Origin: Flavobacterium nitrogenifigens
GTDB lineage: Bacteria > Bacteroidota > Bacteroidia > Flavobacteriales > Flavobacteriaceae
Length of the DNA stretch: 64,000 nt
Direction: 5' to 3'
NCBI RefSeq assembly: GCF_003254565.1
Contig: NZ_QJRI01000177.1
Span: forward strand, 186,001-250,000
Position 1 is the first letter of the stretch. Each line of letters opens with the position of its first letter. A program made the position numbers and the translations under genes. The notes beneath the pieces are model-generated. The model searched no databases and had not been told where the DNA came from. It saw only the letters and a list, made by a program, of their open reading frames with translations. Of the stretch, positions 51,145 through 59,105 are shown piece by piece.

Positions 51145-51732
51145 ATGAATTCTATTTTAAGCCAAAATCTATTTTTAGTAAAAGAACATGTTGGAATGTT
51201 CAAAGCCGCAAACAATTACGATATATATCATCCAGAAACCAATCAAATCATTATGAACTGCCGAGAAAACAATCTTGGTTTCTTCACAAAAGTATTTCGT
51301 TTTACAGATTATAAAAGAGCAACTCCGTTTAATGTTGAAATTACAACTGCTTCTGGAGAAAAGTTAATTACAGTAAGAAGAGGTGTGGCCATCTTTAGAT
51401 CTACTGTTGAAGTATTGGATGAAAAAGATCGTTTGATTGGAACTTTCAAACAAAAATTCTTTTCGATTGGAGGAAAATTTAACATTCTGGACAAAAATGA
51501 AAAACCTGTGGCTACTCTGCAAGGAAAATGGACAGGCTGGGATTTTAAATTCTCACACGAGAATAAGCAATTGGCTCAAGTAAACAAAAAATGGGCAGGA
51601 TTAGGAAAAGAGTTTTTTACAAGTGCCGATAATTATGTTCTTCAAATTGAAGACACAGTTGCAACTGACAGTCCGTTGAGACAATTGATTTTAGGAGCTG
51701 TCATGTGTATTGACATGGTTCTAAAAGAATAA
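51145..51732 (+). CDS. Phospholipid scramblase-related (LURP-one/tubby-like fold) protein
   Basis: A 195-residue soluble protein. The pattern of twelve beta strands with a C-terminal hydrophobic helix (PLRQLILGAVMCIDMVLKE) matches the scramblase/LURP-one-like fold. The central section, VEVLDEKDRLIGTFKQKFFSIGGKFNILDKNEK, resembles bacterial members of the scramblase-related family. The eukaryotic name refers to membrane lipid mixing, but the bacterial proteins have no proven activity. Expressed from its own promoter after the VWA gene. Confidence 0.78.
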   Translation: MNSILSQNLFLVKEHVGMFKAANNYDIYHPETNQIIMNCRENNLGFFTKVFRFTDYKRATPFNVEITTASGEKLITVRRGVAIFRSTVEVLDEKDRLIGTFKQKFFSIGGKFNILDKNEKPVATLQGKWTGWDFKFSHENKQLAQVNKKWAGLGKEFFTSADNYVLQIEDTVATDSPLRQLILGAVMCIDMVLKE

Positions 51733-51795
51733 CAAAAAGTTGTTAAACTTAGATTAAGAATACCTTTTAAAGCATCATTTTAGTTTTCAAAACCT

Positions 51796-51803
51796 TATTT
51801 TTG
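51796..51803 (+). promoter_or_regulatory. Promoter -7 element of the SDR gene
   Basis: TATTTTTG lies 43 bases ahead of the ATG at 51847, with a TTTTAG segment about 12-17 bases further upstream. Confidence 0.5.
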
Positions 51804-51846
51804 TAAGACTTAAAATGATGCTTTCTGCATTTCTAAAAACACAATC

Positions 51847-52563
51847 ATGACCGACTTAAAAAATAAAAACGCCTTTATTACGGGCGCAGGAAAAGGAATA
51901 GGAAAAGCTGTGGCAATTGCTTTGGCAAAAGAAGGTGTAAACCTGATTTTGGTTTCTAGAACCAAAAGTGATATTGACCAATTGGCAGAAGAAACTTCAA
52001 AATTGGGAGTAAAAACTTTGGCCTTGTCTGCCGATGTTTCTGACATCAATTCTATAAATGCTGCTGCTGAAAAAGCTATTGCTGAATTTAAACACATCGA
52101 TATTTTAATCAACAGCGCCGGAATTGCTTCTTTTGGAAAATTCTTAGAATTGGAGCCAGAAGCTTGGGAGAGAATTATTCAGGTGAATTTAATGGGAACG
52201 TATTTCACAACGCGTGCGATCATCCCAAACATGATCGAAAGACAAACTGGCGATATCATCAATATTTCATCAACTGCTGGATTAAACGGAAACGCTCTGA
52301 CAAGTGCTTACAGTGCTTCTAAATTTGCTGTTTTAGGTTTAACCGATTCTTTAATGCAAGAAATGAGAAAACACAATATTCGTGTTACAGCTTTAACGCC
52401 AAGTACAGTGGCAACTGATATGGCAAAAGACTTAAACCTAACTGACGGAAACCCAGAAAAAGTAATGCAGTCTGAAGATATGGCAGATTTGATTATTGCA
52501 CAATTAAAACTAAACCGAAGAGTGTTTATCAAAAACAGCAGTATCTGGTCTACTAACCCATAA
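51847..52563 (+). CDS. SDR family oxidoreductase (FabG-like)
   Basis: A 238-residue classical short-chain dehydrogenase. The cofactor loop GAGKGIGKAV is at residues 12-21, NSAG near residue 90, the catalytic Ser in NISSTAGLNG near 138, and the YSASK tetrad pair near 153. An Arg after the second strand (VSRTKS) favours NADP. It resembles 3-oxoacyl-ACP reductase, but a SDR with this C-terminus is often assigned to other carbonyl reductions, so FabG is not claimed. A word-repeat hairpin follows. Confidence 0.88.
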   Translation: MTDLKNKNAFITGAGKGIGKAVAIALAKEGVNLILVSRTKSDIDQLAEETSKLGVKTLALSADVSDINSINAAAEKAIAEFKHIDILINSAGIASFGKFLELEPEAWERIIQVNLMGTYFTTRAIIPNMIERQTGDIINISSTAGLNGNALTSAYSASKFAVLGLTDSLMQEMRKHNIRVTALTPSTVATDMAKDLNLTDGNPEKVMQSEDMADLIIAQLKLNRRVFIKNSSIWSTNP

Positions 52564-52582
52564 AAAATAAATTGCAATATTT

Positions 52583-52625
52583 AAATTCCAAATTCCAATC
52601 TCAAAGCAATTGGAATTTGGAATTT
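52583..52625. repeat. Period-7/8 ATTCCAA hairpin
   Basis: AAATTCCAAATTCCAAT (52583-52599) and its exact complement ATTGGAATTTGGAATTT (52609-52625) form a perfect 17-bp stem with a 9-base loop. Two further TTGGAATTT words follow to 52660. Confidence 0.88.
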
Positions 52626-52669
52626 AAGTATTGGAATTTGGAACTAAATTATTGGAATTTAAAAAACAC

Positions 52670-53179
52670 ATGATGGAACAATATTTAAGACAATTGGTCG
52701 AAATAGAATTTCAGGATAAAAAGGAAATCTTCAGCGGATTTTTAATTGATTATTCTGACGAGTGGATTTTGCTTCGAAATAATCCTGTAGATTTTGTTTT
52801 GGATGGTTTTGTTATTTTAAGAAATAAAAACATTGAAGCTGTAAATAGAGATCACGATCTGGCCTTTACAGAAAAAGTAATTCGCTTGAAAGGGTTAAAA
52901 ATTAATTCTGATGATATTATTCCAATCAAAGATTTAGCTTCAATTATTAATTATGTTTCTAAGAAATATGGCGTTTTTCAAATCGCCAAAAAATCGTCTA
53001 AATCTGCCTATTTAGGAAAATTAATGGAATTAAATGACGAAAAATTAACAATTAATTTTTTAGACACAAGAGGCCAGTTTGGAGGAGAATTAGATTTTAA
53101 TCCCGAAAAAATTCGAGTTATTGAATTTGATACTGATTATATTAATTCTTTGAAATTGGTGGTTGGAGAAGATAATTGA
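52670..53179 (+). CDS. Hypothetical protein with two Sm/SH3-like beta segments
   Basis: A 169-residue soluble protein starting at ATG 52670 (or 52673). Two segments have the same strand pattern and layout: QLVEIEFQDKKEIFSGFLID near residue 6 and AYLGKLMELNDEKLTINFLD near residue 113. Each looks like a small barrel of the Sm or SH3 type, so the protein may be a tandem of these folds. No catalytic residues were seen. The longer ORF back to 52631 runs into the ATTCCAA repeat, so the internal ATG is preferred. Function unknown. Confidence 0.65.
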   Translation: MMEQYLRQLVEIEFQDKKEIFSGFLIDYSDEWILLRNNPVDFVLDGFVILRNKNIEAVNRDHDLAFTEKVIRLKGLKINSDDIIPIKDLASIINYVSKKYGVFQIAKKSSKSAYLGKLMELNDEKLTINFLDTRGQFGGELDFNPEKIRVIEFDTDYINSLKLVVGEDN

Positions 53180-53188
53180 TTTTTATAC

Positions 53189-53372
53189 CACAGAGACGCG
53201 CAAAGATTTCGCAGAGATTCGCGAAGAAGTGTAATAAAAAAAGCTCTTTTATGAATTAAAAGAGCTTTCTTGTTTTTTATGTTTGTGCAAGACACACTAC
53301 AGCGCGTCTCTTCGACATCGCAATTTTAAATCAACTTTGTGTATCTCTGCGAAATCTTGGTGTATCTCTGTG
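53189..53372. repeat. Long inverted repeat of CAGAGAT / ATCTCTG words
   Basis: Left arm 53189-53223 (CACAGAGACGCG...GCAGAGATTCGCG) pairs with right arm 53339-53372 (TATCTCTGCGAAATCTTGGTG...TCTCTGTG). Shared core words are CAGAGA and AAGATTTCGCAGAGAT. Between them are the terminator at 53240-53268 and a decayed GACGCAC palindrome. Confidence 0.8.
53240..53268. terminator. Hairpin terminator
   Basis: AAAGCTCTTTT (53240-53250) pairs with AAAAGAGCTTT (53258-53268) around a 7-base loop, followed by a T-rich stretch. It terminates the 52670 gene, and its inverted form could serve mtaB. Confidence 0.8.
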
Positions 53373-53378
53373 AAATAA

Positions 53379-54713
53379 TTAAGCTTCCGCCAGTTTATTC
53401 AAAAACTCAATGCGAACACTTCCGTCTTCGTCTATTTTTGTCAAATTGATTTCTTGCAATGTATTTACCAATTCTGGATTCCAAGGTGTTTTTACTTTTA
53501 CGTAATTTTCTGTAAACCCATGAATGTATCCTTCTTTATTTTCACTTTCAAAAAGAACTGTTCTGTTTGTTCCCAATTGGCTTTCATAAAAAGCACGACG
53601 TTTTTTAACCGATAAGCCACGAAGCATTTTACTGCGTTTAGCGCGAACATTTGAAGGAACTACGCCTTCCATATCAACCGCTTCTGTATTATCTCTTTCA
53701 GAATACGTAAAAACGTGCAAATACGAAATATCTAAATCATTTAAGAAATGATACGTCTCTAAGAAATGCTCATCTGTTTCGCCGGGAAAACCAACAATAA
53801 CATCAACACCAATACAAGCATGAGGCATTACTTCACGAATTTTACTTACGCGTTCTGTATAAACTTCACGTAAATAACGGCGTTTCATTAATTTCAAAAT
53901 ATCATTGCTTCCTGATTGTAACGGAATATGAAAATGCGGTACAAAAGTTCGGCTTTTAGAAACAAATTCTATTGTTTCGTTTTTCAAAAGATTTGGTTCG
54001 ATAGACGAAATTCTCAAACGCTCAATTCCTTCTACTTTGTCTAAAGCTTGTACTAAATCTAAGAAAGTGTGCTCGTGTTTTTTATTCCCAAACTCCCCTT
54101 TTCCGTAATCCCCAATATTTACACCCGTTAAAACAATTTCACGGATATTTTGAGCCGAAATTTCTTTAGCATTTTTAAGCACATTTTCCAAAGCATCACT
54201 TCTAGAAATTCCACGAGCCAAAGGAATTGTACAATACGTACATTTATAATCGCAACCGTCTTGGACTTTTAAGAATGCTCTTGTACGATCTCCGATAGAA
54301 TAGCTTCCTACATAGAAATCGGCTTCAGCAATTTCGCATGAGTGAACTTCACCCATATCGTTTTTACTCAAATCATGGATATAGTCCGTGATTTTGAATT
54401 TTTCTGTAGCTCCCAAAACCAAATCAACACCATCAACAGCTGCTAATTCTTCTGGTTTTAATTGCGCATAACAGCCAACAGCAGCAACAAAAGCTTTTTC
54501 GTTAAGCTTCATTGCTTTCTTAACTACCTGCTTAAACTGCTTATCTGCATTATCTGTTACAGAGCAAGTATTAATGACATAAATATCTGCTATTTCTTCA
54601 AAATCGACGCGGTCAAAACCTTCGTCATTAAAATTTCTGGCAATTGTAGAAGTCTCTGAAAAATTCAGTTTACAACCCAGCGTATAAAAGGCAACTTTTT
54701 TTCTATTTTCCAT
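53379..54713 (-). CDS. mtaB: tRNA ms2t6A methylthiotransferase MtaB
   Basis: A 444-residue radical-SAM enzyme that adds a methylthio group to t6A37 of tRNA. The N-terminal UPF0004 domain has cluster ligands C14, C50 and C81. The radical SAM domain has the CxxxCxxC at C154, C158 and C161 in DGCDYKCTYC, and the C-terminal TRAM domain (about residues 375-440) binds RNA. GCKLNFSETSTI distinguishes it from MiaB and RimO. A TAAATTTG promoter element is at 54760-54767. The 3' end abuts the CAGAGAT repeat. Confidence 0.94.
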   Translation of the reverse strand: MENRKKVAFYTLGCKLNFSETSTIARNFNDEGFDRVDFEEIADIYVINTCSVTDNADKQFKQVVKKAMKLNEKAFVAAVGCYAQLKPEELAAVDGVDLVLGATEKFKITDYIHDLSKNDMGEVHSCEIAEADFYVGSYSIGDRTRAFLKVQDGCDYKCTYCTIPLARGISRSDALENVLKNAKEISAQNIREIVLTGVNIGDYGKGEFGNKKHEHTFLDLVQALDKVEGIERLRISSIEPNLLKNETIEFVSKSRTFVPHFHIPLQSGSNDILKLMKRRYLREVYTERVSKIREVMPHACIGVDVIVGFPGETDEHFLETYHFLNDLDISYLHVFTYSERDNTEAVDMEGVVPSNVRAKRSKMLRGLSVKKRRAFYESQLGTNRTVLFESENKEGYIHGFTENYVKVKTPWNPELVNTLQEINLTKIDEDGSVRIEFLNKLAEA

Positions 54714-55198
54714 AATCTGTCTTAAATTAATGAAATCGTTGTCAAAAAATTTAAGGCTGCAAATTTACAAACAATATTCATCAAAAGAAAGCAATTAATG
54801 GACTTCCAATCAATAATTTGCGTTAATGTTAATTTAGAAACATTAAAAACTCAATCTTTTATTTTATTTTCAAAAAAGTAGGAGCCTGCATTTTTTCAGA
54901 TTTTGGCTTTCAAATAAGAATAAAATGACAAAATAATCGACCAAACGCAAATTTTATCGATTAAATACATTTTTTTATATTTTAAATTCAAAATTTCTTA
55001 CATTTACCATTGTTATGAATCAAGTTGCCAATAAATTCATATTAGAGAATTTTAACAAGCTTTAATTAATTTAATAATAATTCGGGCATAACAATTTTGA
55101 ATTTTACTCGTTATGTTGTTGTTTTGTGTTACAAAATGAAATGGGAAAGCCGAAAACCAAAGAGAGTAGGCAACAATTATAATAACAAATACCACTTT
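54714..55198. other. Intergenic region, A/T-rich
   Basis: A 485-base gap between divergent genes. Apart from the mtaB promoter element, no conserved promoter, repeat hairpin or RNA gene was recognised. An open frame starting at 55097 runs into the exported gene but lacks coding character before the ATG at 55199. A 16-codon open frame at about 55016-55066 was not judged real. Confidence 0.4.
54760..54767 (-). promoter_or_regulatory. Promoter -7 element of mtaB
   Basis: TAAATTTG on the minus strand, about 47 bases ahead of the ATG at 54713. A -33 element is not clear. Confidence 0.45.
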
Positions 55199-55723
55199 AT
55201 GAAAGCATTTTTACCCACAATCTGCTTGATGTTCTTAACCATTTTTAGTTCGCAAGCGCAAACTAATGCTCCAGCTGCAAATGCAAATCCATTTCCTTCT
55301 ATTAGCACATTAACATCTTGGGCAAGCTTAAACTCTCAGCAGCAATTTGACGTTGCTATTCGTGCTGTTGGTTTTAAATTTGAAGTAAAAGAACCAGGTG
55401 AAGGATCTACAGCTTATACCTACATTCGTAAAGTAACTGTTAACGACGTAAATTATACAGATAGAATTGTATACAGAATCACAAACAACAATTCTGCAAG
55501 TATTATTTCGTTAGTAACTGCTTCTACTGATTTGGTTAGCTTATACACACCTCAATTGGCAAGCTTTAAAAACAACAACTGCAAAACAGAAATGTCTAAA
55601 GACAAAAACACAACTTGTAGCTGTTACGAAAGTGCAAATTTTGCAATCGATCTTTGCGACGAGCGTGTAAAATTAACTATGGGTGACGGAAATAAATATT
55701 TTGTTTCTGTAGCTAAAAAATAA
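55199..55723 (+). CDS. Exported Cys-containing hypothetical protein
   Basis: A 174-residue secreted protein with signal peptide ending at SQAQ near residue 20. The mature chain is Ala/Pro/Asn-rich at first, then a compact region with four cysteines near the C-terminus (NCKTEMSKDKNTTCSCYES and IDLCDER) that could form two disulfides. No known domain was recognised. The ATG at 55199 is chosen because the signal peptide begins there; the extended ORF upstream has no hydrophobic or conserved features. Confidence 0.68.
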   Translation: MKAFLPTICLMFLTIFSSQAQTNAPAANANPFPSISTLTSWASLNSQQQFDVAIRAVGFKFEVKEPGEGSTAYTYIRKVTVNDVNYTDRIVYRITNNNSASIISLVTASTDLVSLYTPQLASFKNNNCKTEMSKDKNTTCSCYESANFAIDLCDERVKLTMGDGNKYFVSVAKK

Positions 55724-55790
55724 TTATTACTCTGATTTGTTTCCAAATCTTTACTGACTTTTAAGTATGTAAAGATTTGGAACACATTTC

Positions 55791-56321
55791 TTAGTTTGAG
55801 TTTGGATTTTTAAGTTCGTACCAAACTTCTAATTCTTCTTGATATTCGAAAGAATTCACAAAATGGAAACCTAGTTTTTCTAAAATCTTTCTAGAATTTT
55901 CATTTCCAGCATCTGCATAAGCGTAAAGTTTTTCTACTTTCATTTCGTTAAAGGCACGATCAATAAAAGCTTTTCCCGCTTCGGTGGCATACCCTTTTCC
56001 CCAATGCTTTTCGATAAAACGATATCCTAACTCATAAAAATTTTTATGGTTATTAATTTCGTCTGTAATAAACTTAATTCCAGACCAGCCAATAAATTCA
56101 TTTGTTTCTTTTAAAACAACTGCCCATCGGCCTGTTCCAAGATCTTTGTACTGCTTCTGAACAAACTTGATATATTCAATGCTTTCGTCAATATGTTTTA
56201 CAGGTCTATTTCCAACAAATAAATGTACATTTGGGTTCGAATCCAATTCAAACATTCCTTCAGCATCAGAAAGTTCAAGTTCCCGTAAAATTAAACGCTC
56301 CGTTTCAATTGGATTTTTCAT
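55791..56321 (-). CDS. GNAT family N-acetyltransferase
   Basis: A 176-residue acetyltransferase with the RimJ/RimL-type opening TERLILRELELSDAEGMFEL, a central beta strand GRWAVVLKETNEFIGWSGI, and the acetyl-CoA loop RFIEKHWGKGYATEAGKAFI near residue 100. The C-terminal ENSRKILEKLGF is also typical. The acceptor could be a ribosomal protein N-terminus, an amine or an antibiotic; this cannot be decided. It is 8 bases downstream of the HAD hydrolase gene and is probably in the same operon. Confidence 0.9.
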   Translation of the reverse strand: MKNPIETERLILRELELSDAEGMFELDSNPNVHLFVGNRPVKHIDESIEYIKFVQKQYKDLGTGRWAVVLKETNEFIGWSGIKFITDEINNHKNFYELGYRFIEKHWGKGYATEAGKAFIDRAFNEMKVEKLYAYADAGNENSRKILEKLGFHFVNSFEYQEELEVWYELKNPNSN

Positions 56322-56328
56322 TTTTAGT

Positions 56329-57132
56329 TTAGTTTAAAATATAACGTGTTACTACTTCAGCGACACCATCATCATTATTTGAAGCTACGATTAAATCGGC
56401 TTTATCACGCAATTCTGGCGTTACATTATCGACCCAAACTCCTAAGCCGGCATATTCGATCATAGTTAAGTCATTTCCTGCGTTTCCTACGGCTATAATT
56501 TCACTTTGATGAATTCCTAGCTTATCAGCCAAAAACTTCAGGCTTGCCGCTTTATCAATGCCTTGTTGGGCAGCTTCTAAGAAAAATGGTTTTGACATCG
56601 AAACGCTTAAATGTGGCATAGCTTCTTTCAAATCATTTTCTAACGTTTTTAAATACGCTGGATCTTGAAGCAAGATACATTTAACCGCCGGTCTGTCTAC
56701 ATAATCTTTAAAGCTTGACACTTTATGATGCGCCATTCCAGTAATTTCTTTTTCGACTTCTATAAACTCAGAATCTGTTTCACTAATGATTTGATCATCT
56801 AAATAGGTAATGATATGTGCATTTTTCTTTATGCTATAATCGTATAGCGCATGAATTTGCTCTACAGTCAATTTCTGTTCAAACAAAACCAAATCATCTT
56901 TAACACGGCTAATTATGGCTCCGTTAAACGAAATCATATACGAATCGTTTTTATCCAATTCCAACTCCTTTGCATAAGCCGTCATTGCAGTAGTTGGCCT
57001 TCCAGAAGCCAAAACCACATAAACACCTTTTGCCTGAGCTTCTAATATTACTTTTTTGTTTAAATCTGAAATTCTATGATCATCTGTCAACAAGGTATCA
57101 TCCATGTCGAGCACTAACATTTTGTATTGCAT
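56329..57132 (-). CDS. Cof-type HAD-IIB hydrolase
   Basis: A 267-residue HAD-superfamily phosphatase. Motif I is LVLDMDDTLLTDD near residue 6, with the nucleophile Asp and the general acid two residues on. A C2-type cap follows, and the terminal motif GNAGNDLTMIEYAGLGVWVDN near residue 213 holds the Mg-binding acidic pair. It dephosphorylates small sugar phosphates or cofactors. It precedes the GNAT gene with an 8-base gap. Confidence 0.92.
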   Translation of the reverse strand: MQYKMLVLDMDDTLLTDDHRISDLNKKVILEAQAKGVYVVLASGRPTTAMTAYAKELELDKNDSYMISFNGAIISRVKDDLVLFEQKLTVEQIHALYDYSIKKNAHIITYLDDQIISETDSEFIEVEKEITGMAHHKVSSFKDYVDRPAVKCILLQDPAYLKTLENDLKEAMPHLSVSMSKPFFLEAAQQGIDKAASLKFLADKLGIHQSEIIAVGNAGNDLTMIEYAGLGVWVDNVTPELRDKADLIVASNNDDGVAEVVTRYILN

Positions 57133-57149
57133 ATTTTTTTTTAATTTTC

Positions 57150-57205
57150 AGTCGCAGTAACAGTTTTCAGTATTCTAACTGTAAACTGTGACAGCAAACT
57201 GCGAC
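57150..57205. repeat. Hairpin of GTCGCAGT...ACTGCGAC
   Basis: Arms GTCGCAGT (57151-57158) and ACTGCGAC (57198-57205), with inner CAGTTTTC/ACTGTAAACTG words that pair imperfectly, followed on the plus strand by TTTTTT. It lies between the DUF2007 and HAD genes. Confidence 0.75.
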
Positions 57206-57209
57206 TTTT

Positions 57210-57428
57210 TTAAAGACTCATTCTGAAATTTTCGATAACAGGATTTGCTTTTGCAAAATCGGTTTCTTGAATAAAAACCTCAACAGCTAAATCTGTTTGG
57301 CCAAAACCTCCCAAACGAGCCGATTGAATATTATCTTTTTTTACTGTTTCTACTCCAGCTTCTTCTAATCTTTCTTGCAAAGCAATTGCTAATACTTCGC
57401 TTCCCGAAAATACTTTCATTAATCCCAT
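57210..57428 (-). CDS. DUF2007 family small protein
   Basis: A 72-residue soluble protein of the putative signal-transducing DUF2007 family. The beta-alpha-beta pattern MKVFSGSEVLAIALQERLEEAG followed by VETVKKDN and AVEVFIQETDFAKANPVIENF is typical of this GlnB-like fold. A function has not been established. It is 12 bases from the alpha/beta hydrolase gene upstream and may share its transcript. Confidence 0.85.
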   Translation of the reverse strand: MGLMKVFSGSEVLAIALQERLEEAGVETVKKDNIQSARLGGFGQTDLAVEVFIQETDFAKANPVIENFRMSL

Positions 57429-57440
57429 AATACTTTATTT

Positions 57441-58256
57441 TTATTCTAATATTCTTTTTAATTGTTTTTGAAAATCTTCATTCTCATTTACTCCAATATG
57501 TTCTTGATTTTTCAGCGGATAAAAGTAGGTATTTGATTTTAATAACTTCTTTAATCGAATCGAATTGTCAATTGGAATTAATTGATCCTTAGTTCCATGA
57601 AAAATATAAATTGGACATTTTATTTTTGGTAGATACTCGTTTGTTTCCAAGCTAAACTTCTTCATAAAATCAGGAAAAAATGGAACTCTAGAGCTTGATA
57701 ATTCTAAAAAGTTATAATACGGTGCTTGAAGAATCAATGCTTTTGCTTTATTTTCTAAAGCCAATTTTGCCGCAAAACCAGAACCAATAGAATATCCTGC
57801 AATTATAATTTTATCTTCAGAATATCTTTTAGAAATACTTTTATATACAATTGATATATCTTCCGTTAATTGCTCTTCATTCTCAATTTCACCTTCACTT
57901 TTTCCGAAACTTCGATAATCCAAAATAAAAATATCATGACCATTCGAAGTATAATTTTTTGCAATCTTTCCCCAAGTCTCTAAGGTTCCTGCATTTCCAT
58001 GAAGATAAAAGACAAGTCCTTTTGACTTCTCAGCTTTAAACAATAATCCATTTAAAACAGTTCCATCAAACGACTTGATATTTATTTCTTCAAATTTCTG
58101 CGTATAATCAAATTTATAATCTTTAGGCAGTCGAGAAGCATGAAAAACTAATCCTACCTCATTAAAATACACATAAGAAATTATTAAAACGTAAATGACT
58201 AGAAAAAAGCACAAAAGTACCATTAGCAAGAATTTAAGTGTTTTAAAAATTTCCAT
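57441..58256 (-). CDS. Membrane-anchored alpha/beta hydrolase
   Basis: A 271-residue serine hydrolase with an N-terminal membrane helix (residues about 8-30). The oxyanion region is VFYLHGNAGTLETWG, the strand FILDYRSFGKSEG follows, the nucleophile serine is in GYSIGSG near residue 153, and the catalytic histidine is probably in NQEHIGV near residue 255. The family includes esterases and peptidase-like enzymes; the substrate is unknown. Preceded by the AGTGGCAG hairpin. Probably a two-gene operon with DUF2007. Confidence 0.87.
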   Translation of the reverse strand: MEIFKTLKFLLMVLLCFFLVIYVLIISYVYFNEVGLVFHASRLPKDYKFDYTQKFEEINIKSFDGTVLNGLLFKAEKSKGLVFYLHGNAGTLETWGKIAKNYTSNGHDIFILDYRSFGKSEGEIENEEQLTEDISIVYKSISKRYSEDKIIIAGYSIGSGFAAKLALENKAKALILQAPYYNFLELSSSRVPFFPDFMKKFSLETNEYLPKIKCPIYIFHGTKDQLIPIDNSIRLKKLLKSNTYFYPLKNQEHIGVNENEDFQKQLKRILE

Positions 58257-58285
58257 AAATTATTTATGATTAAGTTTTAAGTGAA

Positions 58286-58323
58286 AGTGGCAGCTTACAA
58301 TATTTTTACTGTAAACTGCCACT
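58286..58323. repeat. Hairpin AGTGGCAG...CTGCCACT
   Basis: AGTGGCAG (58286-58293) and CTGCCACT (58316-58323) form a perfect 8-bp outer stem, with an inner TTACA/TGTAA stem after a one-base bulge. Located between the alpha/beta hydrolase and half-helicase genes. Confidence 0.8.
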
Positions 58324-58341
58324 CCCTATTACGACTAAATA

Positions 58342-59004
58342 TTATTCTTCTTCAATATCGTCTTCATCTTCATCAAGTTCTTCTTCGCCTTCTTCATCCA
58401 TATCAAACAAATAAGGCTCGATCATGATTTTATCTGCCAAAATTTCGATGCGTTCTGTCAAAGTTTCAGCAAAAATGATTCGTTGCACTTTGGCTATACT
58501 ATTTGAAATACGAGTGATTTTAGCATCATGACGTAATTTCAAAATCGGATCTGCATCATCTATAACAAACATTTTAAGACGATTTACATTGTAACCCGCT
58601 GTACTAAACATATCATTTAGTTTGGTTGGCGTACCAATTAAAACATCGATTCCGGTGGAAACGTAGTTTTTATCATAATCCATATCACCTTTGTCATGAA
58701 CTCCATAAACTTCCAGATTTGTATATCTTCCATATTTCTCAAAAAGCTCTTCCATTGCCAAAACCTTTTCTTTGTCTTCCACAACAATCAAAGCTCGTGG
58801 CGATTCTTCATTCTTTCCTGCCAATTGCTGAATTACATTCAATACAATTGTAGTTGTTTTTCCGCTTCCTTTTGGAGAAATAATAACACAGTCAGCACCA
58901 CTTTTTATAGTTGAAAATGTTTCCATCTGCAAAGCATTGGCTTCAGTTAAACCATTCTCAATTAAGGCGTCCTGTAATTTCTCGTTTATCTTTTTTAGTT
59001 TCAT
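58342..59004 (-). CDS. Single-domain DEAD/DEAH helicase-like protein
   Basis: A 220-residue protein covering only the first RecA-like domain of a DEAD-box helicase. The Walker A motif is SPKGSGKTTTIVL near residue 43, Motif II is DDAD in FVIDDADPIL, and Motif III appears as AETLTERI. There is no helicase C-terminal domain and no Q motif conservation in full. The last 25 residues are nearly all Glu and Asp. It could be a dominant regulator of an RNA-binding helicase or a degenerate relict; the intact reading frame and acidic tail favour a functional protein. Gene order and length look normal rather than truncated. Confidence 0.82.
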   Translation of the reverse strand: MKLKKINEKLQDALIENGLTEANALQMETFSTIKSGADCVIISPKGSGKTTTIVLNVIQQLAGKNEESPRALIVVEDKEKVLAMEELFEKYGRYTNLEVYGVHDKGDMDYDKNYVSTGIDVLIGTPTKLNDMFSTAGYNVNRLKMFVIDDADPILKLRHDAKITRISNSIAKVQRIIFAETLTERIEILADKIMIEPYLFDMDEEGEEELDEDEDDIEEE

Positions 59005-59013
59005 GTTTTTCTT

Positions 59014-59088
59014 GCTTTAAGCTTTAAGCTTTAGGCTATAAGCTAAAATATTATTATTTTTTAAAGCCTAAAGCTTAAAGCTTAAAGC
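59014..59088. repeat. Period-7 AAGCTTT hairpin
   Basis: Left arm 59014-59044 has four degenerate 7-base words (AAGCTTT type) and right arm 59063-59088 has the complementary AAAGCTT words. The loop is A/T-rich. It lies between the half-helicase and the sigma-54 regulator genes. Confidence 0.85.
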
Positions 59089-59105
59089 CTATTGCGCGAA
59101 GCATC

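Noticed and set aside
55016..55066. 16-codon open frame MNQVANKFILENFNKL
   Set aside because: Too short and without a promoter or conserved feature; possible but not supportable.
59014..59088. Short tandem repeats considered as a CRISPR array
   Set aside because: Repeat units are 7-8 bases, degenerate and without spacers, and each locus is a hairpin; no cas genes are nearby.
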